NCBI RefSeq assembly: GCF_000349565.1
Contig: NZ_KB714607.1
Coordinates: 160,430-224,429, forward strand
DNA from: Curtobacterium flaccumfaciens UCD-AKU
Lineage (GTDB): Bacteria; Actinomycetota; Actinomycetes; Actinomycetales; Microbacteriaceae
Length of the DNA stretch: 64,000 nucleotides
Direction: 5' to 3'
Shown here: piece by piece, positions 26,398-34,903 of the stretch
Numbering within the stretch: the first letter of the stretch is position 1
Layout of the letters: each line of letters begins with the position of its first letter
Notes under the pieces: model-generated
Told to the model about the DNA's origin: nothing
Databases searched by the model: none
The model's input: only the letters and a program-made list of their open reading frames with translations
Made by a program: the position numbers and the translations under genes

Positions 26398-26576
26398 GAT
26401 CTCTCCTCGATCGGGTGCGGCCGGATCCCTGCCCGGTCGTCGTGGTGGGAAAGCTAGGACGGTTCGAATCCCGACCACAAGACTTCTTTCAATGCGCTCT
26501 GAGAGTTTTACCGCGCAGAAACACCAGCGAAACCACGCCCGTCGCAGGACCCGGCTCGTTGTGCCACGCTCGGAGG

Positions 26577-27230
26577 ATGCGCCACACACCGCACTTCCTG
26601 CTGACCGACGTCGACGAGGTCCGACGCCTCATCACCGGGAACCCGTGGGCGACGATCGTGTCGCACACCGCGGACGGACTGGTCGCCTCGCACTACCCGG
26701 TGCTGCTCGAGACCCCCGGCCCCGACGACGACCCGGACGCCCTCGTCCTGGTGTCCCACGTCGGCCGACCCGACGAGGTCGCGCACGAACTCGGACAGCA
26801 CGAGGTCCTCGTCGTGTTCCAGGGCCCGCACGGCTACGTCTCCCCCGCCTGGTACCCGCCGGAACAGTTCGTGCCCACCTGGAACCACGTCACCGCCCAC
26901 GTCTGGGGCACCCCCGAGATCCTGTCCGACGACGAGAACTTCCGGGTGCTCGGCGAACTCGTCGACCACTTCGAGCACGTCATGCCCTCGCCCGTGTCGT
27001 TGCAGGTCGACGAGGAGACCGCCCGCCGGATCGCGAAGGGCACCGTCGGCATCCGGATCCGCGTCACCCGGTTCGACGCCCGCGCCAAGCTGTCGCAGAA
27101 CAAGGCCCCCGAGGTGATCGACCGCATCGTCGCCGGCCTGCGGGGCGACGGCCCCTACGCGTCGCCGGCGCTCGCCGACGAGATGGCACGAGCGCACGCT
27201 GCGCGCGCTGACGACCGGGAGGCTCGATGA
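26577..27230 (+). CDS. FMN-binding split-barrel protein, PaiB family
   Basis: The 217-residue protein resembles PaiB, annotated as an FMN-binding transcriptional regulator in Bacillus, although a direct regulatory role is not general. Recognisable parts are NPWATIVSH, the VSPAWYP motif, PTWNHVTAHVWG and a C-terminal KLSQNKAPEVIDRIV. The ATG at 26577 follows CGGAGG. It is divergent from the peptide operon and overlaps the next gene by 4 bp. Confidence 0.9.
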   Translation: MRHTPHFLLTDVDEVRRLITGNPWATIVSHTADGLVASHYPVLLETPGPDDDPDALVLVSHVGRPDEVAHELGQHEVLVVFQGPHGYVSPAWYPPEQFVPTWNHVTAHVWGTPEILSDDENFRVLGELVDHFEHVMPSPVSLQVDEETARRIAKGTVGIRIRVTRFDARAKLSQNKAPEVIDRIVAGLRGDGPYASPALADEMARAHAARADDREAR

Positions 27231-28696
27231 GCGAGATCCTGCTGCGCACCGTCCGGCGTGTGGGCACCTCCGGGGCCCCTGCCGACGTCCGCGTCGTCGA
27301 CGGCCGGGTCACCGAGATCGCCCCGACCGGCACGCTCGACCCCACGAGCGTCGACACCGACGTGGTCGAGGCCGGCGGCGCCTGGCTCGGTCCGGGCCTG
27401 CGCGACCACCACACGCACTTCGACCAGTGGGCGATCGTCCGCCGCCGTGTCGACGTCACCGGCTGCGACTCCGCCGAGGCGACCGCCGACCTGCTCGCCG
27501 CCGTCGCGCGGGCGGGCGTGACGGACCGCGTCCTGGTCGGACACGGCTACCGCGACGGGATGTGGCCGCGCCCTGCGCGACGCGAGCTGCTCGACCGTGC
27601 CGCACCGGGCCTCCCGACCGTCGTCATCAGCGCGGACCTGCACGCGGTGTGGTGCAACGCCCTCGCGCTCGCGCACTTCTCGGCCGCTGTCGGCCGACCG
27701 CTCGAGGCGGGCGAGGACGGGGTCCTGCGCGAGCAGGACGCGTTCGACGTGACCGGTGCGTTGTCGCAGGTGCCGGACGATGCGCTCGACGCGTCCGTGG
27801 CGGACGCTGCCGAAGCAGCGGCGGCCCGCGGGGTGACGGGCGTGGTCGACCTCGAGATGCGCTTCGGGCTCGACCGCTGGCGCCGCCGGATCCACGCCGG
27901 CACCGACGCGATCCGGGTCGCGTCCGGGGTGTACCCGGCCGAGCTCGACGAGGCCATCGCCCGGGGGCTGCGCACCGGCGACGTGGTCGAGGGCACCCGT
28001 GGGCTGCTCACGATGGGGCCGTTCAAGGTGGTCACGGACGGGTCGCTCGGCACGCGGACCGCCGCGATGACCGACGGCTCCGGCGTGCTCGCCTGGCCGT
28101 TCGAGGACCTCGTCGCGATCACCCGGCGTGCCGTCGACGCCGGACTCGTCCCCGCGATCCACGCGATCGGCGACCGTGCGAACGCCCTGGCCCTCGACGT
28201 CTTCGAGACCGTCGGGACCCGCGGCACGATCGAGCACGCGCAGTTGCTCGTCGACACCGACGTCGACCGGTTCGCCCGGCTCGGGGTCGCCGCGTCGGTG
28301 CAGCCCGAACACGCCATGGACGACCGGGACATCGCCGACCGGCACTGGGCCGGGTACACCGACCGGGCGTTCGCCTTCGCCTCGCTCGCACGGGCCGGAG
28401 CGCGCCTGCTGCTCGGGTCGGACGCCCCGGTGGCGCCGCTCGACCCGTGGGTCTCGATGGCGGCGGCCGTCGGGCGGGACCGCGACGGCCGCGATCCGTG
28501 GCACCCGGCCGAACGGCTCTCGTCGCTCGTCGCGTGGCAGGGGTCGACCGACGGGCGGGTCGGGGTGTCCGTCGGCGACGTGGCGGACCTGGTGTTCGTC
28601 GAGTCCGACCCGCTGGCGGCGTCGTCCGCCGCTCTGCGCGGCATGCGGGTGCTCGGGACGGCCGTCGCCGGGCGGTTCACGTACCGGGAGCTGTGA
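27227..28696 (+). CDS. YtcJ-like amidohydrolase
   Basis: A 489-residue cytoplasmic metal-dependent hydrolase. Metal-binding signatures are HTH in RDHHTHFDQW, a later HAIGDRAN, and the aspartate in LLGSDAPV. The N-terminal small beta domain and large TIM barrel are the amidohydrolase family 3 arrangement. It is translationally coupled to the PaiB-like gene. The substrate (a cyclic amide, N-acyl compound or similar) cannot be deduced. Confidence 0.88.
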   Translation: MSEILLRTVRRVGTSGAPADVRVVDGRVTEIAPTGTLDPTSVDTDVVEAGGAWLGPGLRDHHTHFDQWAIVRRRVDVTGCDSAEATADLLAAVARAGVTDRVLVGHGYRDGMWPRPARRELLDRAAPGLPTVVISADLHAVWCNALALAHFSAAVGRPLEAGEDGVLREQDAFDVTGALSQVPDDALDASVADAAEAAAARGVTGVVDLEMRFGLDRWRRRIHAGTDAIRVASGVYPAELDEAIARGLRTGDVVEGTRGLLTMGPFKVVTDGSLGTRTAAMTDGSGVLAWPFEDLVAITRRAVDAGLVPAIHAIGDRANALALDVFETVGTRGTIEHAQLLVDTDVDRFARLGVAASVQPEHAMDDRDIADRHWAGYTDRAFAFASLARAGARLLLGSDAPVAPLDPWVSMAAAVGRDRDGRDPWHPAERLSSLVAWQGSTDGRVGVSVGDVADLVFVESDPLAASSAALRGMRVLGTAVAGRFTYREL

Positions 28697-28732
28697 GCAG
28701 GAGGACGGGCGGGTGCGTCCGTGTTCCGTGGG

Positions 28733-29662
28733 CTACTTCTGGTCCTTCGGGCACCAGTAGAGCTTCCGGCCGGCCATGTCGGCCATCCGGATCTCGGTGC
28801 CGCACACCCGGCAGGGCTCGCCCTGACGGTGGTAGACCCAGTGGCGGTCCTTGCGGGAGCGCAGGGCCTTCTTGTGGTCGGCCTCGGACAGGTCGTCCAT
28901 CGTCATCATCAGACCGTCGCGGACGCCGTCGTGCAGCAGCTTCGACCAGTCCGCCCAGAGCGCCTTGGCCTGCTTGACGGTGATCTTCTTGCCCGGCTTG
29001 TACGGGTCGATGCGCTGCCGGAACAGCAGTTCGGCGCGGTAGATGTTGCCGATGCCGGCCACCACGGACTGGTCCATGAGCAGCTGCCCGATCGCGACGT
29101 TGCGCTTCCGGACGTTGTCGACGAAGGTCTTCTCGGCCTCGGGCCCGTCGTCGTTCATCGGGTCGGGGCCGAGCTTGTCGAGCGCGCGCTGCACCTCGGC
29201 CGGGGTCTCCACGACGCACGCGGTCGGGCCGCGCAGGTCGGCGACGGTGTCCTCGGTGAGGATCCGCACGCGCACCTGGCCGACCGGGTCCGGCGGGAAC
29301 GACTCGATCGGGTCCTCCGCCTTCTCCTGCTCGGCCATCCGGTAGCGGGCGAGCCGCGGTGCGCCGATCGAGCTGAGCGACTCTTCGCGGTCGTCGTCGT
29401 CGGACAGCGCCTCGGCGGTGGAGATCACGCCCGCGAAGTCCCACGCGCCGTACAGGCCGAGGTGGACGCGGAGGAACAGGTCGTCCTCGAACTCCAGGAA
29501 CATCTGCTTCGCGACCGCCCGGGCGGCGATCAGGCGCTTGCCGTCGAGCTGCGCGGCCCCGGCGGCGAAGCGGCCCTGGGGACTCGACACCTCGCAGCGC
29601 TTGCCGACGAAGTGCCGGGTGAACTGGTTGGCGATGCGGTGGACGGAGTGACCCTCGGGCAT
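28733..29662 (-). CDS. Fpg/Nei-family DNA glycosylase
   Basis: Base-excision repair enzyme that removes oxidised bases and nicks the abasic site. The 309-residue product starts MPEGHSVHR, with catalytic Pro2 (after Met removal) and Glu3 as in Nei-type proteins. The helix-two-turn-helix region is around QLLMDQSVVAGIGNIYRAE. The C-terminal zinc finger reads CRVCG ... YWCPKD, so the fourth ligand position is Asp instead of Cys. Convergent with the amidohydrolase gene. Confidence 0.92.
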   Translation of the reverse strand: MPEGHSVHRIANQFTRHFVGKRCEVSSPQGRFAAGAAQLDGKRLIAARAVAKQMFLEFEDDLFLRVHLGLYGAWDFAGVISTAEALSDDDDREESLSSIGAPRLARYRMAEQEKAEDPIESFPPDPVGQVRVRILTEDTVADLRGPTACVVETPAEVQRALDKLGPDPMNDDGPEAEKTFVDNVRKRNVAIGQLLMDQSVVAGIGNIYRAELLFRQRIDPYKPGKKITVKQAKALWADWSKLLHDGVRDGLMMTMDDLSEADHKKALRSRKDRHWVYHRQGEPCRVCGTEIRMADMAGRKLYWCPKDQK

Positions 29663-29714
29663 TGGTCTTGTCTACTCGGTGCTGCTCGGTGTTGCTGGAC
29701 CGTGGGTCCGAGCC

Positions 29715-30203
29715 CTACGCGTCGATCTGGCGACCGGCGATCAGCCCGGTGGTCTCGTACTCGGCGAGCTGGGCGATGCGGCGGGCGTGGCGCTCCTCGC
29801 CCGAGAACGGCTCGGCGATGAACAGGTCGACGAACCGGATCGCCTCGTCCTCGGTGTGCTGGCGCGCGCCGATGGAGATGACGTTGGCGTCGTTGTGCTG
29901 ACGGGCGAGCAGCGCGGTCGACTCGTTCCAGACGAGCGCGGCCCGGATGCCCTCGACCTTGTTCGCGGCGATCTGCTCGCCGTTGCCGGAACCGCCGAAG
30001 ACGACACCGAGGGCCTGGACACCGTCGCGCTGGTCCTGCACCACGGCGTGCGCGGCGTTGATGCAGAACGAGGGGTAGTCGTCGAGCGCGTCGTACTCGG
30101 TCGGACCGTGGTCCACCACCTCGTGCCCGGCGTCGGTCAGGTGGGTTGCGAGGGTCTTGTTGAACTCGAGGCCGGCGTGGTCCGTTCCGAGGTGGATGCG
30201 CAT
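29715..30203 (-). CDS. rpiB: Ribose-5-phosphate isomerase B
   Basis: Interconverts ribose-5-phosphate and ribulose-5-phosphate in the pentose phosphate pathway. The 162-residue product starts MRIHLGTDHAGLEF and has the phosphate- and active-site segments DYPSFC (catalytic cysteine) and GSGNGEQIAANK. Length is normal. It lies 52 bp upstream of the glycosylase gene on the same strand. Confidence 0.95.
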   Translation of the reverse strand: MRIHLGTDHAGLEFNKTLATHLTDAGHEVVDHGPTEYDALDDYPSFCINAAHAVVQDQRDGVQALGVVFGGSGNGEQIAANKVEGIRAALVWNESTALLARQHNDANVISIGARQHTEDEAIRFVDLFIAEPFSGEERHARRIAQLAEYETTGLIAGRQIDA

Positions 30204-30249
30204 GGAACCGATCCTATTCCTGCGGCTCCGGGGCCCGGACCACCACGGA

Positions 30250-30891
30250 CTACGGTGCGCGGACCACCACGACGAGGTACCGGGTGGGGTCCTCGCCCGG
30301 GTTGCGGTACACGACGTCGGCGGGGTCGCCGAGCTCGATCCGGTCCCCCGACGCCAGCCGCGTCGGCTCGCCGCCGACGACGACCTCGAGCACGCCGTCG
30401 ACGACCCAGATGCAGTGCCGCAGGAACGCGTAGGCGGACGCCGGGTAGGCCACTTCGCGGCCGGCCGGGAGGCGCACCTCGGTGACGTCGGCGGGGAACG
30501 CGGCGCTCGAGACCGGGCGGCGGCGGTACCCGGTGTCGGGATCGGTCCAGGAATCGGCGGTCGCGCCGCGTTGCACCCCGCGCGCCTCGTCGGGGTCCGT
30601 CGCCCTGGGCACCTCGTGCTCCAGGGCATCGTCGAGGAGCTGCGAGATCGTCAGGCCGAAGGCACCGGACAGGCGACCGAGGATCGTCGCGGTGGGGCTG
30701 GAGACCCCGCGCTCGACGCGGTTGATCATCGCCCGGGAGACGCCCGACTCCTCGGCGAGCTCGGTGAGGCTCCACCTGCGCTCGGTGCGGAGGCGCTGGA
30801 GCCGTTCGCCGAGCGCCCGCTGCTCGGCGACCGAGGTGTCGTCGGCGCCGGTTGCGGGATAGGCATGGGCGTCGTCTACGATGTGAGACAT
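30250..30891 (-). CDS. XRE-family regulator with C-terminal cupin
   Basis: The 213-residue protein has a Cro/CI-type helix-turn-helix at about residues 28-80 (WSLTELAEESGVSRAMINRV) and a C-terminal cupin domain (DGVLEVVVGGEPTRLASGD), the common arrangement for small-molecule-sensing repressors. Its ATG (30889-30891) shares two bases with the divergent GNAT start codon, and no ribosome-binding site is visible, so translation is probably leaderless. It likely regulates itself and the neighbouring acetyltransferase. Confidence 0.92.
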   Translation of the reverse strand: MSHIVDDAHAYPATGADDTSVAEQRALGERLQRLRTERRWSLTELAEESGVSRAMINRVERGVSSPTATILGRLSGAFGLTISQLLDDALEHEVPRATDPDEARGVQRGATADSWTDPDTGYRRRPVSSAAFPADVTEVRLPAGREVAYPASAYAFLRHCIWVVDGVLEVVVGGEPTRLASGDRIELGDPADVVYRNPGEDPTRYLVVVVRAP

Positions 30892-30896
30892 GACGA
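30852..30896. promoter_or_regulatory. Interlocked divergent promoters with overlapping start codons
   Basis: On the plus strand, TTGCGG (30852-30857) and TACGAT (30877-30882) precede the GNAT ATG at 30890 by 7 nt. On the minus strand a TATGCT -10-like element lies about 6 nt before the XRE ATG at 30891. Each promoter therefore lies inside the other gene's coding sequence and both messages would start at or near the start codon. Confidence 0.55.
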
Positions 30897-31408
30897 CAGC
30901 ATATGCGACGAACGGGGTCGTGATCCGCGACTGCACCCCGGCCGACCTCGACGTCGTGCACGCCCTGCACGTCGATGCCGTGCTGCACTCCACCGCCATC
31001 TGGCAGGACATCCCGCACCCGCGTCCGTACTTCGACGGGTGGCTCGCCGAGCGGCAGGGCGGCGGGTACCCGGTGGTCGTGGCCGAGGTCGACGGGGTCG
31101 TGGCTGGCTACGCGACGTACTCGCAGTGGCGGCAGCCGGACGGGTACCGGCAGACCGTCGAGCACAGCGTCTACGTGGTCGAGGCGTTCCGCGGCCGGGG
31201 CATCGCGACGACGTTGATGGCCGAGTTGGTCGCGCGGGCCACCGCCGAGGGCCGACACGTGATGATGGCCGGGATCTGCAGCACCAACACGGGGTCGATC
31301 GCCCTGCACGAACGCCTGGGCTTCGCCACGGTCGCGGTCGTGCCCGAGGTCGGACGCAAGTTCGACCGCTGGCTCGACCTGACGCTCATGCGGCTGCCGC
31401 TCGTCTGA
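30890..31408 (+). CDS. GNAT-family N-acetyltransferase (phosphinothricin-acetyltransferase-like)
   Basis: Transfers an acetyl group from acetyl-CoA to an amine. The 172-residue product has the acetyl-CoA loop EAFRGRGIATTLM (R-G-x-G-I/A) and the typical later GICSTNTGSIALHERLGF segment, the pattern of the Pat/Bar subgroup that includes methionine sulfoximine and phosphinothricin acetyltransferases. Substrate is unproven. The start codon overlaps that of the divergent XRE regulator. Confidence 0.92.
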   Translation: MTTAYATNGVVIRDCTPADLDVVHALHVDAVLHSTAIWQDIPHPRPYFDGWLAERQGGGYPVVVAEVDGVVAGYATYSQWRQPDGYRQTVEHSVYVVEAFRGRGIATTLMAELVARATAEGRHVMMAGICSTNTGSIALHERLGFATVAVVPEVGRKFDRWLDLTLMRLPLV

Positions 31409-31474
31409 CGCGACGGGCGGGGCGGGCGCACCACGGGCCTTCCGGCCACCCGTCCCCCGCCGGTCGGCGCCGGA

Positions 31475-32128
31475 TCAGTCGGTGGTGTCGAAGATCGGGC
31501 CGACGGTGCGCGAGCGCTTGAGCTCGAAGAACGCGGGGACCTTCGCGACGGCGACGACGCCGTCCCACAGGTCGAGCGCCTCCTGGCCCTTGGGGGCCGG
31601 GGAGATGACCGGTCCGAAGAACGCGGTGCCCTCGACGGCGATGACCGGCGTGCCGACGTCCTGCCCGACACGGTCGATGCCGTCCTGGTGGCTGGCGCGC
31701 ACGGCGGCGTCGACCTCGTCGGTCCAGGCGTACTCGAGCAGGTCGGCGTCCAGGCCGAGCTCCGCGAGCACGGCGGGGACGACCTGCTCGGGGTCGGACT
31801 CCTGGCGGTGGTGGATGTGCTCGCCGAGGGCGTCGTACAGCGGCTTCACGACGTCCTGGCCGAGCCGGAGCTTCGCCGCCGCGACGATGCGCGGGTAGAC
31901 CTGGCCGGCGTGCAGGCGCTCCTTGTAGCTGTCCGGCACGTCCTGGTCCTCGTTGAGGACGAACAGGCTCATCACCTTCCACGTCACGTCGAGGTCGCGG
32001 TGCTCGGCGACCTCACCCACCCAGCGGCTCGTCATCCAGGCCCAGGGGCAGTTCGGGTCGAACCAGAACTCCACGGCGGTGCGCTCGGTGGTGGGGTCGG
32101 TCGGGTTGTCCACAGTCGTCTCGGTCAC
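31475..32128 (-). CDS. DsbA-like oxidoreductase, Rv2466c-type, with a single active-site Cys
   Basis: The 217-residue cytoplasmic protein has a thioredoxin fold with a DsbA helical insertion. Its start (GTG at 32128) gives VTETTVDNP. The sequence FWFDPNCPWAWMTSRW matches the mycothiol-dependent Rv2466c family, but the usual CPWC is CPWA here (C27, A30), leaving a monothiol site. It probably handles mycothiol mixed disulphides (inference). It is divergent from pepN. Confidence 0.86.
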   Translation of the reverse strand: MTETTVDNPTDPTTERTAVEFWFDPNCPWAWMTSRWVGEVAEHRDLDVTWKVMSLFVLNEDQDVPDSYKERLHAGQVYPRIVAAAKLRLGQDVVKPLYDALGEHIHHRQESDPEQVVPAVLAELGLDADLLEYAWTDEVDAAVRASHQDGIDRVGQDVGTPVIAVEGTAFFGPVISPAPKGQEALDLWDGVVAVAKVPAFFELKRSRTVGPIFDTTD

Positions 32129-32248
32129 GATCCGAGCGTACGCGGCGTCGCTAGGCTGGAGCCCATCGTCCCGCCGGCGCACGACGCCGTCCGGGGCCCC
32201 GTACGCGGACACCGATCGTCCGCGTCCCCAGCGAAGATGGAGCGTTGC

Positions 32249-34828
32249 GTGCCCGGAGAGAACCTCACCCGAATCGAAGCCCAGGAGCGCGCGGCCGTCG
32301 TCGCCGTGCAGACGTACGACGTCGAGCTCGACCTGACCCGCGGTGCAGAGAGCTTCGGCAGCACCACGCGGGTGCGCTTCACCGCCACCGCCGGCGCATC
32401 GACCTTCATCGACGCCATCACGAAGACCGTGCACTCGATCACGCTGAACGGCACGGCGCTCGACGTCGCCGCGGTGAACGACGGCGTCCGCATCCAGCTC
32501 GACGACCTGCAGGAGCAGAACGAGCTCGTGGTCGTCAGCGACGCGCTGTACACGAACACCGGTGAAGGCCTGCACCGCTTCGTCGACCCGGTGGACGACG
32601 AGGTGTACCTGTACTCCCAGTTCGAGGTCCCCGACTCGCGCCGCATGTTCGCGGTGTTCGAGCAGCCCGACCTGAAGGCCGAGTTCTCCTTCACCGTGAC
32701 GGCGCCGTCACGGTGGCAGGTCGTCTCGAACTCCCCCACGCCGGAGCCGCACGTCGACGGCGACGTCGCGACGTGGGCGTTCCCGCCCACCGCGCGCATC
32801 TCGAGTTACATCACCGCGCTCGTCGCCGGCCCGTACGAGGTCGTGCGCGACGAGCTGACCAGCCGCGACGGCCGGACGATCCCGCTCGGCGTGTTCGCGC
32901 GCAAGTCGCTCGCCTCGTACCTCGACCCCGAGTACGTGTTCGAGACCACGAAGAAGGGCTTCGCGTACTTCGAGGAGAAGTTCGACGTCGCCTACCCCTT
33001 CGACAAGTACGACCAGCTGTTCGTGCCGGAGTTCAACGCCGGCGCGATGGAGAACGCCGGGGCCGTCACCTTCACCGAGACCTACGTGTTCCGGTCGAAG
33101 GTCACCGACGCCATCAAGGAGCGCCGGGTCGTCACGATCCTGCACGAGCTCGCCCACATGTGGTTCGGCGACCTGGTCACCATGAAGTGGTGGAACGACC
33201 TGTGGCTCAACGAGTCCTTCGCCGAGTGGGCGTCGACGATCGCCACGGCAGAGGCCACCGAGTGGACCGAGGCCTGGACCACGTTCCAGGCGATGGAGAA
33301 GTCCTGGGCCTACCGCCAGGACCAGCTCCCCTCGACGCACCCGATCGTCGCGACGATCAACGACCTCGAAGACGTCCAGGTCAACTTCGACGGCATCACC
33401 TACGCGAAGGGCGGCTCGGTCCTCAAGCAGCTCGTCGCGTGGGTCGGCATCGACGCGTTCTTCGCCGGTGTCTCCGCCTACTTCAAGAAGCACCACCACT
33501 CGAACACCGAGCTGCGCGACCTGCTCGTCGAGCTCGAGGCGACGAGCGGCCGTGAACTCACCGAGTGGTCGAAGCTCTGGCTCGAGACCGCGGGCGTCAA
33601 CACCCTGCGCCCCGAGATCGAGACCGACGAGTCCGGCGTCATCACGTCGTTCACGGTCCTGCAGGAAGCCCCCGCCGACTACCCGACGCTGCGCCCGCAC
33701 CGTCTGGCCATCGGCGTCTACGCGTTCCGGAACGACGAGTCCGCACCGTTCGGCGCGGACACTGCATCCGCCGGCGGCAAGCTCGAGCGGGTCCAGCGCG
33801 TCGAGATCGACGTCGACGGCGCCCGCACCGATGTGCCCGAGCTCGTCGGCGTGCACCGCGGCGACCTCGTGCTCCTGAACGACGACGACCTGGCCTACGC
33901 CAAGATCCGTCTCGACGAGCACTCCCGGCGCACCGCGATCGAGCACCTCGCGTCCATCGCGAACCCGCTCGCCCGCTCGATCGTCTGGGGTTCCGTGTGG
34001 GACGCCACGCGCGACGCCGAGTCCCCCGCCAGCGACTACGTCCGCCTGGTGCTCGGCAACATCGCGACCGAGACCGAGTCGACCACCATCCGCACGACGC
34101 TCTCGCAGCTGCTGCTCACCGCACGCAACTACGTGGCGCCGGGCTCGGTCGAGGCCACGGTCCGCACCGTCGGCGACACGCTCTGGCAGCTCGCGTCCTC
34201 GGCCGAAGCCGGTTCGGACGCGCAGTTCCAGTTCGTGAAGTTCTTCGCGCAGATCCCGTCCACGCCCGAGCACGTCGCGACCCTGCAGGGCCTTCGCGAC
34301 GGTTCGGTCACGCTGCAGGGCCTCGAGATCGACACCGACCTGCGCTGGGAGCTGCTCGAGGGCCTCGTGCTCGCGGGCGCCGCGGGCAGCACCGAGATCG
34401 ACGCCGAGCTCGCTGCGGACAAGACCGCGTCCGGCGAGCAGGCCGCGGCCCGCGCCCGGGCGACGATCCCGACGGCCGAGGGCAAGCTGGCGGCGTTCTC
34501 GTCGCTGGTCGACTCGTCCGAGCTGCCGAACGCGATCGTGCGGCAGACCACGGTCGGGTTCCAGCACGTGAACAGCCCGGTGCTGCTCGAGGGCCTCGTG
34601 CCGAAGTACTTCGAGGTGCTCACGCGCATCTGGGCCGAGCGCAGCTACCACATGGCGGACACCATCGTCTCGGGCCTCTACCCGGCGCCGCTCGCGTCGG
34701 CCGAGCTCCGTGACGCCGCCGCCGCGTGGCTCGCGGAGCACCCGGAGACGCCGGCGCTGCGCCGCATCGTGTCCGAGAGCCTCGCGGGCACCGAGCGGGC
34801 GCTCCGGGTCCAGGCCGCGGACGCCTGA
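32249..34828 (+). CDS. pepN: Aminopeptidase N, M1 zinc metallopeptidase
   Basis: Removes N-terminal amino acids from peptides in the cytoplasm. The 859-residue product has the exopeptidase motif GAMEN (265-269), zinc site HELAH (H299, E300, H303) with the third ligand E322 in LNESFAEW, and a long C-terminal ERAP-like helical domain. The GTG at 32249 gives PGENLTRIEAQERA after Met, the usual actinobacterial N-terminus, and TGGAG lies just upstream. A strong hairpin follows the stop. Confidence 0.97.
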   Translation: MPGENLTRIEAQERAAVVAVQTYDVELDLTRGAESFGSTTRVRFTATAGASTFIDAITKTVHSITLNGTALDVAAVNDGVRIQLDDLQEQNELVVVSDALYTNTGEGLHRFVDPVDDEVYLYSQFEVPDSRRMFAVFEQPDLKAEFSFTVTAPSRWQVVSNSPTPEPHVDGDVATWAFPPTARISSYITALVAGPYEVVRDELTSRDGRTIPLGVFARKSLASYLDPEYVFETTKKGFAYFEEKFDVAYPFDKYDQLFVPEFNAGAMENAGAVTFTETYVFRSKVTDAIKERRVVTILHELAHMWFGDLVTMKWWNDLWLNESFAEWASTIATAEATEWTEAWTTFQAMEKSWAYRQDQLPSTHPIVATINDLEDVQVNFDGITYAKGGSVLKQLVAWVGIDAFFAGVSAYFKKHHHSNTELRDLLVELEATSGRELTEWSKLWLETAGVNTLRPEIETDESGVITSFTVLQEAPADYPTLRPHRLAIGVYAFRNDESAPFGADTASAGGKLERVQRVEIDVDGARTDVPELVGVHRGDLVLLNDDDLAYAKIRLDEHSRRTAIEHLASIANPLARSIVWGSVWDATRDAESPASDYVRLVLGNIATETESTTIRTTLSQLLLTARNYVAPGSVEATVRTVGDTLWQLASSAEAGSDAQFQFVKFFAQIPSTPEHVATLQGLRDGSVTLQGLEIDTDLRWELLEGLVLAGAAGSTEIDAELAADKTASGEQAAARARATIPTAEGKLAAFSSLVDSSELPNAIVRQTTVGFQHVNSPVLLEGLVPKYFEVLTRIWAERSYHMADTIVSGLYPAPLASAELRDAAAAWLAEHPETPALRRIVSESLAGTERALRVQAADA

Positions 34829-34843
34829 ACCCTGCGCTGATCC

Positions 34844-34885
34844 GGCGGGGTCTTGGTGTTCCTCCAGGGACGCCGAGGCCCCGCC
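34844..34885 (+). terminator. Terminator hairpin after pepN
   Basis: GGCGGGGTCTTGGTG (34844-34858) pairs with CGCCGAGGCCCCGCC (34871-34885) through 15 pairs including three G-U. The wobble pairs fold only in the plus-strand RNA, which supports termination of pepN. Confidence 0.75.
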
Positions 34886-34903
34886 GCTTAGCATCGACCG
34901 GAT

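Noticed and set aside
31688-32248. Upstream extension of the pepN reading frame
   Set aside because: The frame is open by chance across the divergent DsbA-like gene; the family N-terminus and a ribosome-binding site support the GTG at 32249.
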